Shown: positions 31,822 through 43,837 of the stretch, piece by piece | Numbering within the stretch: the first letter of the stretch is position 1 | Layout of the letters: each line of letters begins with the position of its first letter | Source of the DNA: Cordylochernes scorpioides | Taxonomy: Eukaryota; Arthropoda; Arachnida; Pseudoscorpiones; Chernetidae | Length of the DNA stretch: 64,000 nucleotides | NCBI GenBank assembly: GCA_030710605.1 | Contig: CP092865.1 | Coordinates: 144,011,081 to 144,075,080 of the forward strand | Reading direction: 5' to 3' | Program-made: the position numbers and the translations under genes | Notes under the pieces: model-generated | What the model was told of the DNA's origin: nothing | Seen by the model: only the letters and a program-made list of their open reading frames with translations | The model's database searches: none

Positions 31822-32224
31822 TGTAAAACGACATTTGAAAATTACCCCGCATTTGTTTCTTTTAAACGAAAAATCGAAATTTATTTTTAAGGAGAAATAA
31901 CGATTATTTCTAACCTTAGGGATGAAGTATGAAAGGATGAATTGTGAAGAGTAATGATAAACGAAAAATAAAAGTGTCCAGGGATGGGGAAATATATTTC
32001 CAGGGTAGCCTAGTGGACATGGCATCTGCCCGGTAAGCGGAACACTGTGGGTTCGTTTCCCATCCCTGGACACTTTTATTTTTCCGTTTATCATTACTCT
32101 TCACAATTCATCCTTTCATACTTCATCCCTAAGGTTAGAAATAATCGTTATTTCTCCTTAAAATAAATATCGATTTTTCGTTTAAAAGAAACACATGCGG
32201 GATAATTTTCAAATGTAGTTTTAC
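31822..32224. repeat. P6 foldback element with a tRNA-like cloverleaf at its apex
   Basis: Arms of about 170 bases (AAAACGACATTTGAAAATTA... and complement) contain AAGGAGAAATAACG and GAAGAGTAATGATAAACG. The arms extend inwards to GTGTCCAGGGATGGG on the left and CCCATCCCTGGACAC on the right. The right inner end is also the 3' half of a tRNA-like sequence (31999-32071), so that strand could pair either within the tRNA or with the far arm. Confidence 0.75.
31999..32071 (+). tRNA. tRNA-like sequence (possible Thr-GGT), probably not functional
   Basis: A full cloverleaf folds by eye. The acceptor is TCCAGGG with CCCTGGA and the D stem is GCC/GGC. The anticodon stem is TCTGC/GCGGA around loop CCGGTAA, giving anticodon GGT. 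The T stem is GTGGG/CCCAT around TTCGTTT. B-box GGTTCGTTTCC and A-box-like TAGCCTAGTGG fit a Pol III promoter. The base before the anticodon is C instead of the usual T, and the sequence lies inside a foldback repeat, so a SINE head or tRNA pseudogene is more likely than a working gene. Confidence 0.5.
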
Positions 32225-32512
32225 ATACCTTTACCACATTATAAAAATGAACAGTTAGCGACCAATAGGCGACTAAAGGTATGTTCCTCTAACAAGAGTA
32301 GCTAGCCATGTGTTCATCAGTGAAAACAGATGTTCTAACGGCCATCAATGACTCAGTCGTTCTGGTTATTCTCTAATTGACAGCAGGAAATATCGCTAGA
32401 CTAATATGTAGTCTATGCAACACAGAGAACGTTGTGGAGAACCCTCTAGTGCTGATCTCTTCAGTATTGTGCAGCATAAACTCTATCGATCCTCATCTTT
32501 TATATATATCTT
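32225..32512. other. Unassigned intron sequence
   Basis: No recognised feature. Confidence 0.3.
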
Positions 32513-32798
32513 GTAGAACGACATTTGAAAATATCCCTCATGTGTTTCTTTTAAACGAAAAATTGAAATTTATTTTAAGGAGAAATAACGATTATTTCTA
32601 ACCTTAGGGATGAAGTATGAAAGAATGGTTTGTGAAGAGTAATGATAATTATTTTTCCGTTCATCATTACTCTTCACAAATCATCTTTTCATACTTCATC
32701 CTTAAGGTTAGAAATAATCGTTATTTCTCCTTAAAATAAATTTCGATTTTTCGTTTAAAAGAAACACATGCGGGATAATTTTCAAATGTCGTTCTACA
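32513..32798. repeat. P6 foldback element without the tRNA-like insert
   Basis: Same arms as the element at 31822 (GTAGAACGACATTTG to complement GTTCTAC), meeting at a short AT-rich loop (GATAATTATTTTTCC). A half copy is at 36523-36666. Confidence 0.8.
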
Positions 32799-33011
32799 AT
32801 CATAAGCCGCATTATATTGTATTATATATATATTGTAATGAAGAGCAAAAACATATTCACACACATTGTGAAACAGAGTCTTAAAAGACTGTAAGCGCGC
32901 CATCTATATATAACAAAAGAAACGATTTAGCGCTATTCTTTTTATTTTCAACTTTTAAAACTACTTTTTAAAAATAAAGTAGAACATTTGTTTTAATCTT
33001 TATATAAGGTT

Positions 33012-33330
33012 CTAAACACAAGGTAATAAGACCAAATCCAAATAGATTAATAAAAGCATACACTATTGATCTATTTAGACTCTTACTGGGAAAAAGAAAG
33101 AGAGGATGAGGATTCCATTTGATTATTAACTAATATATGCATTTATTTAAGGAGCGACCCGCTCCAACACAATAGTTACAAAAATGGGGGGGGGGCAAAG
33201 GTGGCGTGATCGTAGCCGACCAATAGGAGGGCGCCATTCCAAAAAAAAAAAAGCAAACCGTGACAGAGGCGACGAAGAAGGATGCTCGTAACTGTATATA
33301 GAATAATCCAAATTGTGTGCCTTATCATTT
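33012..33330 (-). repeat. P1 plus Helitron composite, inverted partial copy
   Basis: 33012-33055 is a P1 arm. About 33085-33305 is the complement of the left part of the Helitron at 5758 (AAATAAATGCATATATTAG, CCTATTGGTCGGCTACG). It is followed by GAATAATCCAAATTGTG and CCTTATCAT, the same P1-Helitron junction as at 5757. Confidence 0.7.
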
Positions 33331-35167
33331 ATATACGGCTCTTTGTGGGATAAATCTGTAAATAGCCTTTTGTTGAGGCGTTTACTTTGAGAATACAGAA
33401 TAAAAGAATAAATCTACCTTATTTACTGCTATGTAAAAATATCAAAAGGGCGTGGAGCATCAATAGAGAATTGTTGTGTATTTAGGGTTACCGCGTAGTT
33501 GTAAACAAATTATTTTAACTCGTACTAATCCTTTTCTATATGTATTTATTTAGACAATAGGATTATACAATATATTCATAATAGAAATAGAGTAATTTAG
33601 GTTAGATATAAAGTCTAACTAACGACGCGGATGGTCGTTATTTACCAAAACCAGAAACAAAGATGTAGGAAGATGATGATAAAAAGAATAATTATATTGA
33701 CCAGTCATATGAAATATCTATCAAGAATCCTTCGAGATTTAACTGATGAAACCGTTGGAAGGGTTCATTTCTGGAGAGCCGGTCTCTCCCAATATTTTTC
33801 AATAGCAGAAGAACAGGCAAAGGAAAAGTCTAAATAAATCCTTAGAATATAGTGTCTTTAAGTAAAGCCTCTTATAGCTCAATATTTGCATAGCTTATTC
33901 AAATGTAAGTTAGTAAGTAGTGAGAAGTTTTAATTGCTGTAAGAACTCTCTTATCATTATAATTATGTAATATCTTATCATTATTATTAATTATAATCAA
34001 TATTATATCCATTCGAGTAAATTATTATTGTTATTGTCATTATTATCAATATTTATCCATTTTCTTAAATTATTATTTTATCATTGTTATCAATTATAAT
34101 CAATACGATATCCATTCGATTGAATTATTATTGTCATTGTTATCAATTATAATCAATATTATATCCATTTTCATAAATTATTATTAGCATTATTATTATA
34201 ATTATATAATCAATATTTATCCATTTTCTTAAATTGGCTGTACGCCATCTTCATATCTCGGTCTCTTTGTTTCGTAAATGCTTTGACTCAACACGCGATA
34301 TCTTAACACACACGCAATTGTAAAGGGATGATAGAAGTTTTTACTGATTTCGGTTAACACTACTGAATCAATAATCATTAGATAACTTCACGTGAAGATA
34401 ACTGCTGTTTGACATATAGGCTATTCTTGTTAATTTGTATATTTTTTAGGATCGCAAAATGATATATTAATGAATTCTTGTCATCATTCCTACAACCATT
34501 AAGAGCAATAGTAAATTGTCAAACCACATCATAATTAACCTTTGTTGAAACAATGATCGTTGAGAAAACATCTACTAGGGCAGAACCCTAGCCAAACCGG
34601 GTCATTCAACTAGTAAAGGATATAGTTAGCGTAAAAACTAACTATACATCAGACTATTCTTTAAGTTTTTTATGTGTTTTCTTGTGTCAATGCACCGACT
34701 ACCATAACATTATTTGAAAATAATTGAGAGAAAATTGGTATCTTCCTTCTTAAAATTACATTTTAAAAAACATATTGATCGCTTCCTCGATATTTTTTTA
34801 ATCAAGAAATCTAACCAGGGATTGGCAACCTTTGTGGTGATCTTGATGAAGTTGGTTGACTATTCTCTCTTGAAGAAGTTTCAGTCTGGAAGGTATCTTC
34901 AACTCTAAGGGAAAGGTGGTGTATGAAATTTTCTTCTTTACATCTTTTTTTTTATTGAAGATTGTTTGTTGTCTTGAAGATTGCTTCTCATCTAGCCTAA
35001 CGGAAGGATATCTGTTATATAGCTTCACTCAATGCCATTCTAAATCTTTATAGATTCATTTTTATATAATTGTGATGAAAACATATTTGAAATATATATC
35101 AAAATCTTTCGCAAAGCGTTTATTCTATCAAATCATGGTGTGCTTCAGTACTATAATTTTTTAACTA
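33331..35167. other. AT-rich sequence with an ATT-rich microsatellite and a Helitron 3' end
   Basis: 33930-34235 is a degenerate tandem array of ATTATAATCAATATT and TATCCATT words. A Helitron-type 3' end (AACCGGGTCATTCAACTAG, then T) stops at 34613; its 5' end is not clear. Open frames at 33631-33837 (+) and 34714-35028 (both strands) are not recognised. Confidence 0.4.
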
Positions 35168-35394
35168 ACACTCATGGGCAAAACTTAAGGAAGTTGTACC
35201 TTTTAGCATGTATATCGGGATTTAGTCAATAATTCTGAAAGATATTTGATACACCGTGACCTTTATTGAATGCACACGAGATAACTAAGTGTGAACCAAA
35301 TTGCCTGTGTCTCCTTAAAAAAATAATAACAATAAAAAAGACCACCGGCGATATAAAAGACTTTCCACTTCCTTAAGTTTTGTCCATGAGTGTA
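35168..35394. mobile_element. MITE-T copy, complete
   Basis: ACACTCATGGGCAAAACTTA to TAAGTTTTGTCCATGAGTG-TA. A SINE 3' fragment (GATCATGGTGGGTAGAG) follows at about 35421-35500. Confidence 0.8.
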
Positions 35395-35499
35395 TGCATG
35401 TATGTCTCTAAGGTAGACACATGGTGGAATATGCAACAATGATCATGGTGGGTAGAGATTGTTGTTACTGTAGATACACTACATCGCTACACACACTTG

Positions 35500-35949
35500 G
35501 CTATTTATTGGCGATATAATACATTAATGTCCATACTCCATTCTCTAGTATAAAATTCGCAATAATTATTCTGGAAATGCATTTATTTTAACATATATGA
35601 ATAAATATATAATATTTATAGATCTTACTGCATTGATACAAATAATCGAATGAGAGAGCTATAGAGATAATATTTGATAATATATATCAAAAGAAATACA
35701 TTGCCAATATAATCATTACAATTTTTGTATCGATAGATGGCAATTTGTGTGCAGGTTTGTGTTGTGTGTGAATTTATATATATAATCCACTCACTAGTAT
35801 AGGCTGTATGTTGTCATACGATTGTTTAACCCTTTTAAACTAAAAATCTGCTAAAAAAAAGTCTTTCAGTATCTCAAAATGGAAAGGGTTCACCAATGAC
35901 GAGTCGGATCCTTCCAATGATATTTTTTAATCGCAGTAAAGCTATAGAA
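35500..35949. other. AT-rich sequence
   Basis: Ends with a short P5-related word (TTCACCAATGACGAG near 35890). Nothing else. Confidence 0.3.
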
Positions 35950-36145
35950 ATGATAAGGCACAATTTGGATTATAGATTATAAACACAAGGTAACAAGACC
36001 AAATCCAAATAAATAAATAGTGTGTGACGCTTCGGTAACAGCGCCGTTACCATCTTCAGACAAAAGTACTGAATGTACTTTTGAAAGTAGTAACGAAGCG
36101 TCACACACAGTTTATTTATTTGGTCTTGTTACCTTGTTTTATTTG
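35950..36145. repeat. P1 palindrome
   Basis: Left arm complete from GATAAGGCACAATTTGG to AAAAGTACTGAATG; right arm shortened, ending TTACCTTGTTTT. Confidence 0.75.
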
Positions 36146-36718
36146 AAAATGATAAAATTCCAGTTTACTAGTTTCGTTGTATACCTTCTCGTGATCTTTA
36201 TTTGCAGAGAATCTTACAATAAGACAAAAATGGCGTTAATCTAATAAATAAAAAAACGCATAAAATAATCCCTTGAATCAAAATTTTAAAAAGAAACTTT
36301 TCCCTGGAAGCCTGACATTTTCACTTTAACATTGACAATATTGTAACATAGAAAATTAGGAAAGACAAACTTCAGAATGACGCAGCAATTTATTTAAGAC
36401 AAAACCAAATTAAAACTAATAAAATAGCAGAGAGGTAATGACAAAATTTTACAGGGTTTCAAAATACAAATATCGAAATTAAAAATCTTTTCATAGAATA
36501 ATTTCATAGAATAAAGGTTTATTTTTTCGTTTATCATTACTCTTCACAATTCATCCTTTCATACCTCTTTAAGGTTAGAAATAATCGTTATTTCTCCTTA
36601 AAAATAAATTTCGATTTTTCGCTAAAAGAAACACATGCTGGATAATTTTCAAATGTCGTTTTACAATAAATAATCTGTTACAATATTTTAAGTTTTATTT
36701 GTACTTTCCGTTGTAAAT
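36146..36718. other. AT-rich sequence with P3 and P6 half copies
   Basis: About 36290-36320 matches a P3 tip (TTTTCCCTGGAAGCCTG). 36523-36666 is one P6 arm (CATTACTCTTCACAATTC to AAATGTCGTTTTAC). Confidence 0.6.
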
Positions 36719-36949
36719 TTATCGATACTTTGTTGATTCCAAGCCTATCATGATGTTCGAAGAGATATATTCAAAATCTAAGTTAATTTTCTGCTTGAAA
36801 GGTGCCGTGAAGGTATCAGAAACTTGTGATGTTACTGTGCTCGGTCGAATGGAACGGGTTTCAATCTCCTTATTGCTTCGTTCCAAATCGTCTGCAACCC
36901 ATTTTTTACAGTTACTGGAGTGGCCTCCATCCAGACATTCCTCCTGCAT
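36719..36949 (-). CDS. Unrecognised coding-like frame, 76 codons
   Basis: The minus-strand frame starts MQEECLDGGHSSNCKKW, continues LERSNKEIETRSIRPST and ends just before TAA-flanking AT-rich DNA. Its codon use and polar, helix-friendly composition look more like protein than random AT-rich DNA, and it is bounded by repeats. The CAG before GAGGAATG could instead be a splice acceptor. No domain is recognised. It could be an exon, a retroelement fragment, or chance. Confidence 0.25.
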   Translation of the reverse strand: MQEECLDGGHSSNCKKWVADDLERSNKEIETRSIRPSTVTSQVSDTFTAPFKQKINLDFEYISSNIMIGLESTKYR

Positions 36950-38027
36950 TTATTTCAGAAGGATTCCTTTTTTTGAAAAAAAGTTGATGATCACCATTCC
37001 AGAGTAGAATATTATCTATTCTGGAATATATTCTGTTTTACCACATACTTCCTTCTATTCGATGTACTTCTGAAAGCTACTAGACAATTGACAATTACAA
37101 GGTTGTCACAAAAGTTCGTAAACACTTGCAAAAAAAATTGAAATACCAATATTATTCGCAGTTATGTATAATGCCTTTGCATTATGTATAAAGTAATTGT
37201 ATTATGTATTCGCTGTAATAATATTATTCGCCATGTAATAAGAAAAACACGATCTTTTGGGACAACCTTATAACATAAGGTCAGATTCCTGTAATCCAAA
37301 GATTAAACACAAGTCTAATTTGTGACTACAACTATATATAAATTAGTTTTTACACAAAGTACACAGATAGATATTTTAAAATTAAAAAGGCATATATTGG
37401 ATCAAAATATCATAAAATAAATTATAATATATGATCCAATATATGCCTTTTTAATTAAAGATTTATTTATGGATTTATTAAAATATTTAAAAGTATATTA
37501 TGTATATTATAAAGGGAGCAATAAAACACGCCATTTATATATAATAAATGAAAGCATTAATGTACGGATGTTACTTTTATACATAAAACAAACTTCTACT
37601 GTCTTTACTGCTTATGTCCATAGTTTGATTGAATACCATTTCTGAGATTCCACCCTTCAGTGTAACATATATAAGCGGAATCGTACAATACAGTATTTAA
37701 AGCTCTAAAAAGCGGTCTGTAGAACCATTCGTGTTTTACTCTGATTTCTATTCTTATATTCTCAGTTGTCCGGTATTGTGATTAGGGTGCATGGACCGAT
37801 CTGATCTGCTTCATGGACAAGACACCACCAATTCTAATATTATATATATATATATTAGACAAAAAAAAAAGAACTTCCTAAAATCGAATATTCAATATAA
37901 AAATTTCCATAAAGAAACACGGCTTGCTGATTGGTTGTAAGGTCACGTGACAGTGAAATAATTAGCTGTTCGCTGTCACGTGACCTTAATCAGACAATCA
38001 GATTGCGAATAAAATTGATGCCATATA
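36950..38027. other. AT-rich sequence with small palindromes
   Basis: 37381-37460 is a P8 palindrome (AAAAAGGCATATATTGG and complement). 37930-37985 is a compact palindrome with CACGTG in each arm (GGTCACGTGACAGTGAA and complement). No gene. Confidence 0.45.
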
Positions 38028-38152
38028 TATATACTCATGGACAAAACTTAAGGAAGTTGTACCTTTTAGCATGTATATGGGGATTGAGACAATAACTCTG
38101 AAAGATATTTGATACACAGTGACCTTTTTTAAAGACACACGAGATAACCAAG
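38028..38152. mobile_element. MITE-T 5' half, cut by a SINE
   Basis: Starts ACTCATGGACAAAAC and runs to GAGATAACCAAGTG, where the SINE begins; no 3' half is seen beyond the SINE. Confidence 0.75.
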
Positions 38153-38382
38153 TGCACCACATGTCTACACATATGAAAAGCAGTTCGACTTTGCACTTAC
38201 AAATGTGCCAGAGCCCCGTTTGGTTACTTGAACTCGCTGGTGGGGTTGGACTTTTGCAAGAATCGGGGGCCATTTGGGTATTTTTTTTTTTTTTATCAGA
38301 AAAAGTGCCTAATGCGGGAATCGAACCCGGGTCGTAGCGTTCGAAAACCAACGGTTTAGACCATCCTTCCACCGACTCCCTG
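38153..38382 (-). mobile_element. tRNA-derived SINE, minus strand, 3'-truncated
   Basis: Head with intact B-box complement (GCGGGAATCGAACCCGGG) and body to CCACATGTCTACACA; the last ~70 bases are missing. Confidence 0.8.
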
Positions 38383-38645
38383 CAAGTATTTTTCTGTTTA
38401 CAATTAGCCCGATCAGTTGTTAAAATAGGAAGATTTGAGGAAATTATTTCAAAGCAATCTTGTTATTCTTGCAGGATACTGTATTTCTAAACATCCATTG
38501 TAGGGATCTAAGAAATGTAATCTCAGTGGAATAGTTTTTATCGAATTTTCGGAATCTGAAGAACTGTACATAATAGCGTCTTCTCAAGCTACCTACTACA
38601 ATTCTATTAATCATCCTGACTAATTATTCGCCTTTGCCTCAAGGT
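38383..38645. other. Unassigned sequence
   Basis: No feature recognised. Confidence 0.3.
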
Positions 38646-39455
38646 ACCAATATCGCTTAATAAGTCTTTATAGAAAATTTAGATAGTTGTATTCTCGAAT
38701 ATTGGTATTTTGGCAAATATTCGAAAACATCCCGATCGATACAGATCTTCATGTAAAATCTGAGGATTGTCAAATATTCGCCCCAGGATACAAATTGATA
38801 AGTATTCATAAAAAAATTGAGTTTTTATATTCTAAAACCTTGGTATATTGGCAAACATTCAAGAGTGAAAACACCCCGATCCCTACAGATTTCCACGTAA
38901 AAGCTGGGGCTTGTCAAATGGTTGCCCCAAGATACGAATCCAATATCGATTGATACTTCTTCATAGAATATTTGAATGTTTATATTCACGAATCTTGGTA
39001 TCTTGGCAAATAATCGAGAGTGAAAACACCTCGATCGCTACACAGATTTCCACGTAAAATCTTGGGGTTGTCACATGTTCTCCCCGAGATACAAATATCG
39101 TTTGATAAGTCTTCATAGAAAATTTGGATGTTTGTATATTCCCAAGTATTGTAATCTTGGCAAACATTCGAAAGGGCAAACACCCCGATCGCTACAGATT
39201 TTCACGTAAAATCTGGGCTTGCCAAATATTCGCCCCAGGATATCAATATCGTTAGATAGGTCTTCATAGAAAATTTGAATGTTTATAATCTCGAACCTTG
39301 GTATCTTGACAAAAATCGAGAGTGAAAACACCCCAATCGCGCTACATAGATTTTCACGTAAAATCTGGGGCTTAGTATTGTCAAATGTTCGCCACAAGAT
39401 ACCAATTGACAAGTTTCCATACAAGAACGGGATGCAGGCACCGTCAAACATTCGC
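38646..39455. repeat. Tandem repeat of about 150 bp x 5
   Basis: Each unit contains TTGGTATCTTGGCAAA, GAGTGAAAACACCCCGATC, TTTTCACGTAAAATCTGG, TTCGCCCCAGGATAC and AGTCTTCATAGAAAATTTG. The repeated anchor TTGGTA-TTGGCAAA lies near 38702, 38841, 38995, 39146 and 39296, and the last unit degrades by 39455. Open frames on both strands come from the repetition. Confidence 0.85.
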
Positions 39456-40027
39456 CCCGATGTTCCAAGCAGTATGTCCCGCCCGACCTGGTAGAGATTT
39501 TCTTGTCCAAACTTCCGGGTGGAGTGAACTACTCCACTTACCCGCAGCTCACTTTCCTAAGTCTGACTTGGGATTGAAGAAATTAATGCCCTTCAACGTT
39601 TTTGTAAGATTTTTTGGTGATAGGAGTAAATCTTGTATTTGTATATTCCGTGATATACACTGTGATCTACTGGGGAAAAATATTCGTAAAAGAAAAAGAA
39701 GGCTGATAATTACGAATATCCTTTATTACCTAAAGGTATTTATAAACAATAAGGAAGGACAAGAGATAACATTATATATACACCAGCAGTTCACACCTAT
39801 CAGCGGCCTGCCCTATCCAAGAACCGCTAGCCAACAGAACAATCTAACAAAGCTGCGATATATAGGCTGAGAGACCTTTAACATGATCAACATCAGAAAA
39901 ACTAAAAAATAATGAAATTCTGATAATATCACGATCGTTTGAGAATAGTTGCAACTAGAATTTAGATTGGTTTAAAACACGTAGCATTTTATTATGAAAT
40001 ATTGAATTCCAAATATAGAAAAACGAT
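39456..40027. other. Unassigned sequence beside the satellite
   Basis: A + strand frame from 39385 to 39870 spans it but starts inside the repeat and has no recognisable domain. Confidence 0.3.
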
Positions 40028-40238
40028 TTCCCTTTTGAATAGGTATTATATGTATTCATAGACAAAACTTGAGGAAGTTTCATTTATTTATTTAAGGAGA
40101 CAGAGGCAATTTTGTTCACACTTGGTTATATCGTGTGTATTCAATAAAGGTCACTGTAATATCTTTCAGAGTTATTGTATGAATACCGATATACATGCTA
40201 AAAAGTAAAACTTCCTTAAGTTTTGTCCATGAGTGTAT
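40028..40238. mobile_element. MITE-T copy, inverted
   Basis: Starts near TTCATAGACAAAACTTGAGG and ends CCTTAAGTTTTGTCCATGAG-TG; inner sequence is the complement of other copies. Confidence 0.8.
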
Positions 40239-42502
40239 ATTAAAATAAAGCAATACCAAAGTGTAAAATGTTTTTTTTTTATTTCACCTGTTTAATGACC
40301 ATTCATCGATTTAAAATATATTTTGATAAAAGGTGTAGGCGATATCCCGACGCTATGCCTCTTCGTAGGAATCATTCTTCCATCAGAAACTTTATCATCG
40401 AAAACGATGTGAATGATCATCATATTGCGACTGTGAGCAACTTCCAGATATCTAGGGGGTGGGGAGGTATGTATTTAATAAGTACACTACACATCGCTGT
40501 ACAGCATGTCAACCGGCTTCTACCGAGGCTCCATATACCTTAACGCTGTTGGAAATATGCAAATAAGTCATTATCACCTATGCGTCGGTAGAGAAAGCCG
40601 ACTTGCACGTCATTCTTTACATGGATTTTCTACATTACAATTCTCTCCTGCATCTAAAACCTTACATTTCTACAACACACTAACTTCGCTAAATTTGATT
40701 GTAACTATGGGCGAAGAAGAGGTAGGTAAGATCCAAATAGACAATAGCTCAATAATGAAAATTTTGTGGAAATGACAGCCAAGCTGGCCGATTTCAACAT
40801 GTGCAAATATTTCCATGACTTAATTAGAGAAAAAGAAGATTGTATGGCCAATGATGTAAATACAGTTTCACCATCACAATGTAAACTTCTCTGAAAACAC
40901 ATTCACAAACTGATGCAAACATCATAATGAATTGAGAGAAATCCTTGTATTGATTTAAACGTGAAGCAGTATACAGTATTCTTTTGTCCGATTTTCGAGA
41001 AATTTCAAAACATTTGAATAACATTTCATAATATTTAACGTTGTAGCTGTGTGTGTGTTGCAATAAATTAAAAATAATAACTTGCTATTGTATTTTGAGT
41101 ATGCATATCAGGCTTGAAATATGACTAGATTTAAAAAACAGAAGAAAATAAATCTGTTGTATATTTGTAAATGTCAAGCGAATGCATATCTGAGAATAAG
41201 GATTCTTACCTGCTTGGAAAAAATATATAGAGGTGAAATTTGACGCTTTTTTTTCAATTCTAATTTATAAAATGTGTTTTTTTAATCTAAAGCATTTGTT
41301 TAACAATAGGAATAAAGAAACATAAACCACAATAATAATTCCATTGTTAAAAAAAAAACAATTAAAAACCTTGATGATTAAAACTACGTTTTTTACATTC
41401 CTTTTTTCTTTGTAACCTTCATTTTACATACTTTCCTTTATTTTAGACTAATTATGATCTTATAATACCAATGTTTGCTCCTCAATGGTTTTCATTTTAG
41501 TTTTAAAATTGGAAATTGTGTTTGTATAAGTACATTTTTTTTTTTTTTTTACGCTCGAGTTCAGGAAATGGAGTTGAGATAATTGTATAGATATATACGC
41601 TTTTTCGCGCGCAGCGGTAAATATGCAAAATTGGATTGAAACTTATATGGTTGAAACGGGACGTTGTTTCATCCCCAATCTGAAAATATAAATTTCATTA
41701 AATTACTATAAGGTTGAAAAGAAACTGAAATACAACGAACTTTGTCTACATAATGTGCTTTGTCGTTGCCATTTCTGAATAAACAACAATTATTTTCGTT
41801 TGTTTAAAATCTAGTCATCTTTTAGATTATTGCAACACACACACACAGCTACAGCGTTAAATATTTTGAAATGTTTATTCAAATGTTTTGGAATTTTAAA
41901 ACAACCCAAAAGTTCAGCTAATCAGAATAATGTCCGAGAAAAAATATATAGCGATAGAATTGTTTAACTTTCATAAAGCGTTAGAGAACAAGGTAATCTC
42001 TAAGAACTAAAATTACAGAACAATTTCCTTCCATAGTTAATTTGTATAGGTTATGTTGAATACTTTGATTTCCTATTCATTTTCCCTTCTCTCCTTTGTT
42101 TATGTTTTTTTCCCCTTTCTCCATGAAAATGTATGGCGAGTCCTTACAGGACGGAAATGTCCTAATAAAGCAGTTGTTGTTGTATATGGTGAATTTAGAA
42201 TGTATAATCATTGATTCGTTCTAATCTCTGTAGAGTTTAGTGCAGAGTTGGATTTGCCTGAATTCTCTCACTTGATCTTCCTGTTGTTGTTCAAATCGGC
42301 TATCTTCCCTGAAACGTTTCATGTCTGGGAAGAAAGATTCCACTCTCAACCTCATCTTCATTTTCTTTACCATTATATATGAAGACGATTGACAAGCAGA
42401 AATACATTCATATTACGATGCACTAGCGCGCCATCTGTTATGAAAATTAGAAACTATTTAAAAAAGAATCTTACGCGTCTAAAATAGTTTCTAATAAATA
42501 CA
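40239..42502. other. AT-rich sequence, no gene recognised
   Basis: Small open frames near 40268-40900 have no family features. Two related blocks near 40990-41060 and 41850-41880 share ACACACACAGCTAC / complement words. 42085-42180 ends with GGCGAGTCCTTACAGGACGG and a TTG run and may be a short retroelement tail. 42425-42500 is a P5 fragment (CGCGCCATCTGTTATG). Confidence 0.35.
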
Positions 42503-42721
42503 TTCATGGACAAAACTTAAGTAAATTGTACATTTCATCATATATATCGGGATTCAGACAATACCTCTGAAAGATATTACAGTGACCTTTATTGAAGACA
42601 TACCAGATAACCAAGTGTGAACAAAATTGTATCTGTTTCCTTCAAAAAAAAAAAAACTGACGATCTGCATCAAAGACTTTCCTTAAGTTCCACTTTCTTA
42701 AATTTTGTCCATGAGTGTACA
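42503..42721. mobile_element. MITE-T copy
   Basis: ATTCATGGACAAAACTTAAG to AATTTTGTCCATGAGTG-TA, about 215 bases. Confidence 0.8.
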
Positions 42722-43179
42722 TATTTCTATCTTAAAATTGTCATATGTATACCGATTTTCTTTCAATAATCGTTCTGTAATTTCCAAAATTTTACAATTT
42801 TATTTGTTTTTCATTTTGTAGAAGGCAGGTATATTTCAGGATAAATTGAAAAATTAAAAGAATGAAGTATTCTCTATAAGTGCGTGTGGTACATTCAAGA
42901 AGGCTTGATGTTGGTACAAGTTTGCACAGAGAGAAAATCGAGGTGACGTGGAACGCCTGGTGGGATACAAGTTGGCCATTGACCTACAACATCACTTTCT
43001 ATGTCAGCCATTCAATCGGCTGGATATTGACAAATTCCTTCTTTGTGGAGTTTTCAAATTGTTCATTGTCTCTTCCAAGGTATAAGGTTGCGTATGTTGA
43101 CCAGAATTAAACAACCAGGTCGTTAATAGATTGTTTATTGCGTCACTTCCATTGTAGAGGGGGTGTCAGAATCTGTGTA
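42722..43179. other. Sequence with a possible but unproven exon
   Basis: A less AT-rich stretch at 42890-43085 is open in two + strand frames, one ending at a good donor (TCCAAG-GTATAAG). A T-rich acceptor (TTTTCATTTTGTAG) is at about 42823. No family is recognised, and the two frames compete, so it is not called. Confidence 0.25.
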
Positions 43180-43470
43180 CTTTCCGACCAGGTCGGTTAT
43201 ATATTGTCTATAGCACCCATTGTAGAAGTGCTATAGAGAGTGTAGTCACCATCCAGGCCGGTTATAAGATGTCTATAGCCCTCCATTGTAGAAGTGCTAT
43301 AGAGAGTGTAGCCACCACCCAGGTCGGTTATAAGATGTCTATAGCTACACTTCCCCATTTTAGAAGTACTAGAGAGTGCACCCACCATCCAGGTCGGTTA
43401 TAAGATGTCTTCCCCATTGTAGAAGTACTATAGAGAGTGTAGTCACCATCCAGGTCGGCCATAAAGTGAA
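43180..43470. repeat. Tandem repeat of about 66 bp x 4-5
   Basis: Units contain ACCATCCAGGTCGGTTATA, AGATGTCTATAGC and CATTGTAGAAGTGCTATAGAG. GC-richer than surroundings. Confidence 0.85.
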
Positions 43471-43837
43471 ATGGGGAGAATCCTCAAGAAGAACCAGGCC
43501 GGTCCAGGCCTCAGGGCGAGCAGACGAGCATTGTCGAGGCGACGTGCGTCTGCTTACAATGACGGCGCCCCAGGAGTTTGTTTCACTTGTCCGAAAGGTC
43601 ACAAGAACACTCCCCAGGGGATAATGCCAATGTCACGAGAAGTTATATTTAACACAGTAATAACACCCTCTGAAATAGATTTCCAAATAAACAACCACCA
43701 AGAATGAAATATAGATGGCAATTTTACAAACTATAGGCGCATGCATTTTCAGATCTATTTTAACGTGAAAATGTATTTAACTTATATATATGTTAATATC
43801 GTTTCGAATATAGATCAATATATATTTAAATCTTTAG
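43471..43837. other. Unassigned sequence after the minisatellite
   Basis: 43471-43625 is GC-rich and open in several frames on both strands; no domain recognised. Confidence 0.3.

Noticed and set aside
39385-39870. A 161-codon + strand frame
   Set aside because: Starts in a satellite unit, has no recognisable domain, and its composition changes abruptly at the repeat edge.
42890-43085. Coding exon between MITE-T and the 66-bp minisatellite
   Set aside because: Two competing frames, weak acceptor and no recognised protein; left as a note only.
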